From: an uncultured Streptococcus sp.
GTDB taxonomy: Bacteria; Bacillota; Bacilli; Lactobacillales; Streptococcaceae
DNA: 11,166 nt
Direction of reading: 5' to 3'
NCBI GenBank assembly: GCA_916048145.1
Contig: CAJZGT010000033.1
Span: 1-11,166, forward strand
Shown piece by piece: positions 7,121-11,166 of the stretch (positions within the stretch are counted from its first letter, which is position 1; each line of letters starts with the position of its first letter). A program made the translations under genes and the position numbers. Below the pieces are notes generated by a model, which was not told where the DNA came from, ran no database searches, and saw nothing but the letters and a program-made list of their open reading frames with translations.

Positions 7121-7819
7121 CTACTTCAAAGACCAGCCACCATCCATTGTCAAAATTTGTCCCTGCATGGCAGATGCCTTTCCACTGGCCAAAAAGAGAC
7201 TGACTTCTGCCACTTCTTCTGGTTCAATCCAACGCTTGATTGGTGTTTCACTAGCAACCCAGTCAGCCAAGCCACCTGGCTCAAAATCTGCAGCAGTCAT
7301 AGCTGTCTTGACTGCTCCTGGAGCGATACCAAAGACCTGAATCCCAGCTTCAGCATAATCTAGAGCCAACTGTTTGGTAAATCCAGCCAAGGCGTGCTTC
7401 GAAGAAGTATAGGCATGTCCACCTCCACCTGCTAGGCTAGAAGCAATGGAGCACATATTGATAATAATCCCTTTTTTATTCTCCAGCATTTGTGTCAAAT
7501 AATAGCGAGTCAACTCAACAGGAGTCACGTAGTTAATTTCAAAAATTTCTTGAATTTCCTGCGCTGTCTGTTCCAAAAGTGGTTTGTAATCATCCAAAAC
7601 TCCAGCAGTATTGCACAAAACATCAACCTGAGGACACCAATCAAAAATAGGCTCTAAGTCCAAGGTCAAATCTCTCTGTAAAAAGTGAAAATCACCCTGT
7701 AATAGTGGATTTTCACCTTGGTCAACTCCATAAACTTGATAGCCCTTTTCTAAAAAGAGTCGAGCTTGAGCCAGACCGATACCTGAACTCACTCCCGTAA
7801 TCAATACACGTCTAGTCAT
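7121..7819 (-). CDS. Short-chain dehydrogenase/reductase (SDR)
   Basis: This is a classical SDR of 232 residues. The cofactor-binding TGVSSGIG motif is at residues 8-15, the NTAG motif at 70-73 (NNAG in most relatives), the structural Asn at 96, and the catalytic residues are Ser124, Tyr137 and Lys141 in YTSSK. Asp33 at the end of the second strand (YGVD) suggests NAD(H) rather than NADP(H). The PGAVKTAM segment follows the active site as usual, and GWSLK ends the chain. Automatic annotation often calls such proteins 3-oxoacyl-ACP reductase, but nothing here shows a fatty-acid role. The ATG overlaps the end of the DUF2829 gene by eight bases (ATGACTAG) and has only a weak ribosome binding site, which points to translational coupling. 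Confidence 0.93.
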   Translation of the reverse strand: MTRRVLITGVSSGIGLAQARLFLEKGYQVYGVDQGENPLLQGDFHFLQRDLTLDLEPIFDWCPQVDVLCNTAGVLDDYKPLLEQTAQEIQEIFEINYVTPVELTRYYLTQMLENKKGIIINMCSIASSLAGGGGHAYTSSKHALAGFTKQLALDYAEAGIQVFGIAPGAVKTAMTAADFEPGGLADWVASETPIKRWIEPEEVAEVSLFLASGKASAMQGQILTMDGGWSLK

Positions 7820-8048
7820 GCACTTCTACCCAATCCGTCGCCAAAACATCACAAGGTGTTGGACTCCACATGGAAAAACCTTCTCCTTCTCCAGACACGT
7901 TGATTAGGAAATAGGGTGTCACTTCAAGTGCAACCCCGTTTTGTTCAATGGTGTCAAAAAGTTGGACATAGTTTTCAGCACCTCCCCAACCAGTTCGTAC
8001 ATATTTTTTCTTATCCTTTAACCCAGGTAGAATTTCTTCAAATGTCAT
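7812..8048 (-). CDS. DUF2829 (Tad2-like) protein
   Basis: The small 78-residue protein shows the DUF2829 pattern: MTFEEILPGLKDKKKYVR at the start, Trp21, an aromatic and Leu-rich strand, the segment PYFLIN (45-50), and the closing MWSPTPCDVLATDWVEV (60-76) with conserved Trp61, Pro63, Asp67 and Trp73. Phage members of this family include Tad2, which sequesters the cyclic ADP-ribose signal of Thoeris defence. Chromosomal members have no settled role. The start at 8048 is chosen because AAAGGAG (8055-8061) lies six bases before it; the upstream ATG at 8069 has no such signal and falls about where transcription begins. It is the first gene of the five-gene cluster. Confidence 0.85.
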   Translation of the reverse strand: MTFEEILPGLKDKKKYVRTGWGGAENYVQLFDTIEQNGVALEVTPYFLINVSGEGEGFSMWSPTPCDVLATDWVEVHD

Positions 8049-8054
8049 GTTTTT

Positions 8055-8061
8055 CTCCTTT
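8055..8061 (-). promoter_or_regulatory. Ribosome binding site fixing the DUF2829 start
   Basis: AAAGGAG on the minus strand lies six bases before the ATG at 8048 and lies inside the reading frame of the longer start at 8069, which therefore looks unused. Confidence 0.85.
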
Positions 8062-8083
8062 AATATCAATAATTCTCCCCTTC

Positions 8084-8092
8084 ATTATAACA
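8084..8092 (-). promoter_or_regulatory. Extended -10 promoter of the five-gene cluster
   Basis: TGT followed by TATAAT (TATAAT at 8084-8089, TGT at 8090-8092) makes a consensus extended -10. It abuts the T-run of the terminator at 8092-8118, which fills the place of a -35 box. The start point should be near 8077, leaving a leader of about 29 bases. Confidence 0.75.
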
Positions 8093-8118
8093 AAAAAACC
8101 GCTTTAAAATGGCTTTTT
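8092..8118 (-). terminator. Terminator after the aldo/keto reductase gene (copy A of a repeated hairpin)
   Basis: On the minus strand AAAAAGCC pairs with GGTTTTTTT across a short A+T-rich centre, with one bulged G, and ends in a T-run. It lies 30 bases beyond the gene ending at 8148. The T-rich end on both strands would allow activity in either direction. Copies B (9119-9144) and C (10494-10518) have nearly the same sequence; this copy differs in its centre (CTTTAAAATGG instead of CTTTGCAACGG). Confidence 0.7.
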
Positions 8119-8147
8119 GACTGTGATTTATTTACATCTGCTTCTAC

Positions 8148-9074
8148 TTACGGCAAATTATTCCCTGCAGCAAGATAAATTTCATACCATTCTTTTCTTG
8201 TTAAGCTAAAGTTTGCCGCTTGGCTAACTTCTCTCAAGTGCTTAGGATTTGTTGTACCTACGACTGCCTGCATTTTTGCTGGATAACGCAATATCCAAGA
8301 AATGGCAATAGTTGAAGAGGTTACTCCATATTTAATAGCTAAACGATCAAGTACTTGATTTAAAGCTTGAAATTTCTCATTTCCAACAAAATTCCCTTTA
8401 AAATACCCAAATTGTAAGACAGACCATGCTTGAATGACCACATCGTGTAATTTGCAATATTCAAAAATACTGCCATCTCGCATAGCTGCTTGACTATCTT
8501 CCATATTAACATGAAAACCTGATTCGAATCCTGGAGTAAAAGCCGCACTCAATTGTAACTGATTAACAGCTAACGGCTGCTTGACATCTTTTTTAAGCAA
8601 CTCCATCATCATAGGATTTTGATTAGAAACTCCAAAATCTCGAACCTTACCTTGTTTATAAAGAAGATCAAAGGATTCTGCTACTTGGTCAGACTCCATC
8701 AAAGCATCTGGCCGATGAAGAAGCAAGCTATCTAAATAATCAATCTTCAATCTTTGCAAAATTCCGTCAACTGATTTTATAATATAGTCCTTAGAAAAAT
8801 CAAAATAGGTAAATTCTTCAATGCGAATGCCACATTTGGACTGAATCCACATCTTTTCTCTTAAATCTGGACGATTTTTTAGGACAAGACCTAACAGTTC
8901 TTCACAACGACCACGACCATAAATATCAGCCAAGTCGAAGGCATTGATTCCAACAGAAAGTGCTGTTTCTACAAGCTCTTCAACTTCTTTTACAGACTTA
9001 TCTTCTATTCTCATCATTCCGAGAACAATTTCTGATAATTCTTTGTCATCTTGACCAAGAGTTATGTATCTCAT
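8148..9074 (-). CDS. Aldo/keto reductase, YdhF-like
   Basis: From the ATG at 9074 the protein has 308 residues and the TIM-barrel pattern of NADPH-dependent aldo/keto reductases. The catalytic tetrad is Asp47, Tyr52, Lys80 and His120, in FDLADIYG, IQSKCGI and LLLHRPD. Segments KVRDFGVSN and the late VVGTTNP cofactor region are also present. Overall it looks closest to E. coli YdhF, which has the same SKCGI, HRPD and GKVR-FGVSN segments. The natural substrate is unknown. AAAGGAG (9084-9090) sits nine bases before 9074; the upstream in-frame ATG at 9107 coincides with the predicted transcription start and is not favoured. The gene has its own promoter and terminator, so it is a single-gene unit. 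Confidence 0.92.
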   Translation of the reverse strand: MRYITLGQDDKELSEIVLGMMRIEDKSVKEVEELVETALSVGINAFDLADIYGRGRCEELLGLVLKNRPDLREKMWIQSKCGIRIEEFTYFDFSKDYIIKSVDGILQRLKIDYLDSLLLHRPDALMESDQVAESFDLLYKQGKVRDFGVSNQNPMMMELLKKDVKQPLAVNQLQLSAAFTPGFESGFHVNMEDSQAAMRDGSIFEYCKLHDVVIQAWSVLQFGYFKGNFVGNEKFQALNQVLDRLAIKYGVTSSTIAISWILRYPAKMQAVVGTTNPKHLREVSQAANFSLTRKEWYEIYLAAGNNLP

Positions 9075-9083
9075 CAAATTTTT

Positions 9084-9090
9084 CTCCTTT
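9084..9090 (-). promoter_or_regulatory. Ribosome binding site fixing the aldo/keto reductase start
   Basis: AAAGGAG on the minus strand lies nine bases before the ATG at 9074. The alternative ATG at 9107 has no ribosome binding site and would be at or before the transcription start. Confidence 0.85.
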
Positions 9091-9110
9091 GATTCTGCAT
9101 TCTTCATTTA

Positions 9111-9119
9111 ATTATAACA
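9111..9119 (-). promoter_or_regulatory. Extended -10 promoter of the aldo/keto reductase gene
   Basis: TGT followed by TATAAT (TATAAT at 9111-9116, TGT at 9117-9119) is the same element as at 8084-8092. It again abuts the T-run of a terminator hairpin. The start point should be near 9104. Confidence 0.75.
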
Positions 9120-9144
9120 AAAAACCGCTTTGCAACGGCTTTTT
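9119..9144 (-). terminator. Terminator after the DUF6287-like gene (copy B)
   Basis: On the minus strand AAAAGCCG and CGGTTTTTT pair with one bulged G around a short centre, and the T-run follows. The core CCGCTTTGCAACGGC on the plus strand is identical to copy C at 10494-10518. It lies about 46 bases beyond the stop codon at 9191. Confidence 0.7.
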
Positions 9145-9190
9145 GACTATGATTCTCCTATTATTTTACGGGATATCACTTGACTCTACT

Positions 9191-10414
9191 TTAATAGTAA
9201 TAAAAATCTTCATCATAATTTCCAGCTGATTGAGTAATAATTAAGCGTGGCCGTGAACTATCTGATTGATCACCCATTGGATTTTTAAAACCTATTTTAA
9301 ATAATCCAATAGCCGCACTCGTATTACTACTTTGTAAACTAACATACGGAACACTGCTCTTCTTAGATGAATCTTTGATTACTTTAATCCTATTTCCATC
9401 CCCAGTTGTTCCATCAGAATTAATTATCATTTCTTTTCCTCGACCGTTCTTCCATATTCCAACAAGTGTGGAAATATCACCATTTTCAATAGCTTCAATA
9501 TCTAAATCAATCTTTGTAGAACTAATACTGTTATACTTTTCCCACCACGCTTCTTTATAAGGTTTTAAATAAGTCTTCCCATAAAGTATTCTGTTCTCTT
9601 GAGTTTTGTCATTATCTGGTCCAGTTTTATTAGCAGGGATAAATGTTAACACTAATTCTTGTCCAATATTTGCATTTTTATTATCTCCTACAAAATACAC
9701 TTCATAATAATCATTAATTTTTTTCGGTGTTTTACTTCTATCCAACCTAAATTGGGCATGAGTAGAACCACTCCAGAAAATCCAATCTCCATCTTGATAA
9801 GACACTCTTGGAAAAACAGAAGTTATCCCTTTATAGTAATCTTCTCTCTTATACCCATACAAATTAAAATTTGATTCCACAATTGCTTTTTCTAAGTAGT
9901 CATTAGAATATGTCCCTTCAAAAGTACTTAAATCACTTTGAAGAACAGTATCCTTACTACTTTTATAATAATCACTCCTACTAGCAAATACCATTTCATG
10001 ATTCTTATATCCGTCAGATAAGGTGATTACCTTTAAAATTTTAGACGAATCGTCTACATTATTAACTGAAATAGATATTTTAAAATCCTTATTTCCGTCT
10101 GACTTATTAAATTCTGTAACAGAATACCTATTGTTGCCATCTTCCTTCCAATCCGTAGAAAAATCTCCAAATACATTACCTTCGTCTGTATTATATGAAA
10201 TTCTCCAATTCTGATTATTCTTAGTAACAGTAGCTTTCTCACCTGTAGAAGACACATAATCTCCCGATAAATCTAAAAAGTCTGACTTTATAATTTCCTC
10301 CGTATTTAATTGTTTTTCCTGCATGTCACTCTCTTTATGATTTCTATAAAGGAAAAACAAAACTAAACCTGTTAAAAGTGAAATAATCCCAAAAGATATA
10401 AATATTTTCTTCAT
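9191..10414 (-). CDS. Membrane-anchored extracellular protein with a DUF6287-like C-terminus
   Basis: The 407-residue protein starts with a single hydrophobic helix (about 4-23) after MKK and has no lipobox Cys, so it should be anchored in the membrane with a large extracellular part. The rest is polar, rich in Asp, Asn, Ser, Lys and Tyr. The segment IDLDIEAIENGDISTLVG followed by IWKNGRG (302-326) resembles the DUF6287 domain of streptococcal surface proteins (from memory). Three similar segments at about 46-66, 162-182 and 314-334 suggest internal repeats. No catalytic motif is seen. GGAG (10421-10424) is six bases before the ATG at 10414; a TTG at 10426 overlaps that signal and is not used here. 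Two hand-counted lines are near 30% G+C, below pepN. Copies B and C of the repeated terminator flank the gene. Confidence 0.75.
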   Translation of the reverse strand: MKKIFISFGIISLLTGLVLFFLYRNHKESDMQEKQLNTEEIIKSDFLDLSGDYVSSTGEKATVTKNNQNWRISYNTDEGNVFGDFSTDWKEDGNNRYSVTEFNKSDGNKDFKISISVNNVDDSSKILKVITLSDGYKNHEMVFASRSDYYKSSKDTVLQSDLSTFEGTYSNDYLEKAIVESNFNLYGYKREDYYKGITSVFPRVSYQDGDWIFWSGSTHAQFRLDRSKTPKKINDYYEVYFVGDNKNANIGQELVLTFIPANKTGPDNDKTQENRILYGKTYLKPYKEAWWEKYNSISSTKIDLDIEAIENGDISTLVGIWKNGRGKEMIINSDGTTGDGNRIKVIKDSSKKSSVPYVSLQSSNTSAAIGLFKIGFKNPMGDQSDSSRPRLIITQSAGNYDEDFYYY

Positions 10415-10447
10415 TCTAAACTCCAATATATATAAAATATTTCCTTC

Positions 10448-10476
10448 ATTTTACTATATTGCTAAAAAACTATCAA
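10448..10476 (-). promoter_or_regulatory. Promoter of the DUF6287-like gene
   Basis: TTGATA (10471-10476) and TAAAAT (10448-10453) are separated by 17 bases on the minus strand, a good sigma-A promoter. The start point would be near 10441, giving a leader of about 26 bases. A second TATAAT at 10482-10487 lies between this promoter and terminator copy C and could be a weaker alternative. Confidence 0.65.
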
Positions 10477-10493
10477 GGTAAATTATAAATAAC

Positions 10494-10518
10494 AAAAACC
10501 GCTTTGCAACGGCTTTTT
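10494..10518 (-). terminator. Terminator after the membrane protein gene (copy C)
   Basis: It has the same hairpin core as copy B, with five rather than six A on the plus strand before CCG. It starts three bases after the stop codon at 10521-10523. A T-run of five follows on the minus strand, and the opposite arm ends in five T on the plus strand, so it may work in both directions. Confidence 0.7.
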
Positions 10519-10520
10519 GA

Positions 10521-11166
10521 CTATATCTCACTCCATTTTATCTTCTTAAACCCACGGAACAAGAGAAAAATGCCAATAAAGAGAACTGCTAAAGGAATAA
10601 CTTTTGTAAGAAAAACATTTGAAATTCCCATCCACTCATAGTAACGGAGCAGAGAGCCTACAACAAGATGGGCAACAATCATACTTACAAAGGGACGAAA
10701 GACCGCTTCTTTCCAATTCCAAATACTGATGACCAGCGAAATCGTAAAGACAGATAAACTATCCCAGGGAGCAGGAAGATAAAAGGCTCCTTCTTGTATG
10801 AAGCTTGCCATTCCTACATATCCCAGAACAACTAGCAGAACAAGAACCCCAACAACAACATAGGTGCCAATTTTCATTTTAGGAGAATCTTGGACTAAAC
10901 TTCTTCGTAAAATTGTAGCCACAAGCCCAAATCCGACCAGAAAAAGAAGAAGTTGCCCTAAAAACGTAAGCAAATTGACTGTTAAGAGAGGACCTTTAGA
11001 AAAATCACCTAATAGTTGATAGTAGCGTAATACCGCTAGGACAAGAATTGGCGTCAAAAGGGACTCTTTGATAGAACTGCGAGGGGTTTCCTTGAGCATC
11101 TCTCTCATTAATTTTTTAGGATTCTTACCTAGATACTCCTCTGCACTCATGCCATCTCGTTCTGCT
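10521..11166 (-). CDS. Multi-pass membrane protein, 5' end outside the window
   Basis: The reading frame stays open to the right edge. The residues before the first in-window ATG (11150) read AERDG and lead into MSAEEYLGKNPKKLMREMLKE. A G-x-SAEE-x-x-G-x-x-P pattern is typical of the cytoplasmic helical N-terminal part of DUF1129/HAAS-type membrane proteins, and the ATG at 11150 has no ribosome binding site. The gene is therefore most likely partial here. The visible 214 residues contain about five or six hydrophobic segments, with FRGFKKIKWSEI as a basic C-terminal tail in the cytoplasm. Members often pair with a PadR-type regulator, but none is in the window. The function is unknown and the family name is tentative. 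Confidence 0.7.
   Translation of the reverse strand, partial: AERDGMSAEEYLGKNPKKLMREMLKETPRSSIKESLLTPILVLAVLRYYQLLGDFSKGPLLTVNLLTFLGQLLLFLVGFGLVATILRRSLVQDSPKMKIGTYVVVGVLVLLVVLGYVGMASFIQEGAFYLPAPWDSLSVFTISLVISIWNWKEAVFRPFVSMIVAHLVVGSLLRYYEWMGISNVFLTKVIPLAVLFIGIFLLFRGFKKIKWSEI

Noticed and set aside
9105..9107. Upstream ATG giving the aldo/keto reductase 11 more residues
   Set aside because: It coincides with the predicted transcription start and has no ribosome binding site; the extra residues are polar and not part of the fold.
1..11166. CRISPR array, tRNA or rRNA gene, insertion sequence, prophage genes
   Set aside because: No regularly spaced repeats, tRNA-like or rRNA sequence, transposase motifs or phage genes were seen. 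The only repeated element found is the terminator-like hairpin.

Overview
The window is a piece of a Streptococcus chromosome from the Mitis group (S. mitis, S. oralis or S. pneumoniae-like), with about 54 bases of a human Alu repeat fused to its left end. The assignment rests on the pepN-ciaR-ciaH gene order, on CiaR and CiaH of the typical lengths (224 and 445 residues, with Asp51 and His226 in place), on the moderately low G+C, and on streptococcal signals such as extended -10 promoters and AAGGAG ribosome binding sites. The Alu fragment is most simply an assembly or library chimera from a human-associated sample.

Layout, left to right. 1-54: Alu fragment. 55-217: upstream region of a small membrane protein gene (DUF3270 type, + strand), with a sequence matching the WalR/VicR consensus next to its promoter. 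503-571: two hairpin terminators between this gene and the convergent ciaRH operon. 570-2571: ciaH and ciaR (- strand), the two-component system linked to competence, beta-lactam tolerance and cell-wall stress. 2680-5226: pepN, aminopeptidase N. 5348-8048: a tight five-gene minus-strand cluster, in transcription order a DUF2829 (Tad2-like) protein, a short-chain dehydrogenase, a Nudix hydrolase, a stand-alone PEP-utilising-enzyme TIM-barrel protein, and an ASCH-domain protein. 8148-9074: a YdhF-like aldo/keto reductase. 9191-10414: an A+T-rich, membrane-anchored surface protein with a DUF6287-like C-terminus. 10521 to the right edge: a multi-pass membrane protein whose 5' end lies outside the window.

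Everything from the right edge to ciaH is on the minus strand, split into transcription units by terminators. Three of these terminators (8092-8118, 9119-9144, 10494-10518) are near-copies of one short hairpin, two of them fused directly to the extended -10 of the next gene. The five-gene cluster is the most unusual part: its genes overlap or abut, most of the products belong to nucleotide- or nucleic-acid-related folds, and the PEP-domain protein keeps the substrate-binding residues of its family but lacks the catalytic cysteine. What the cluster does cannot be read from sequence.
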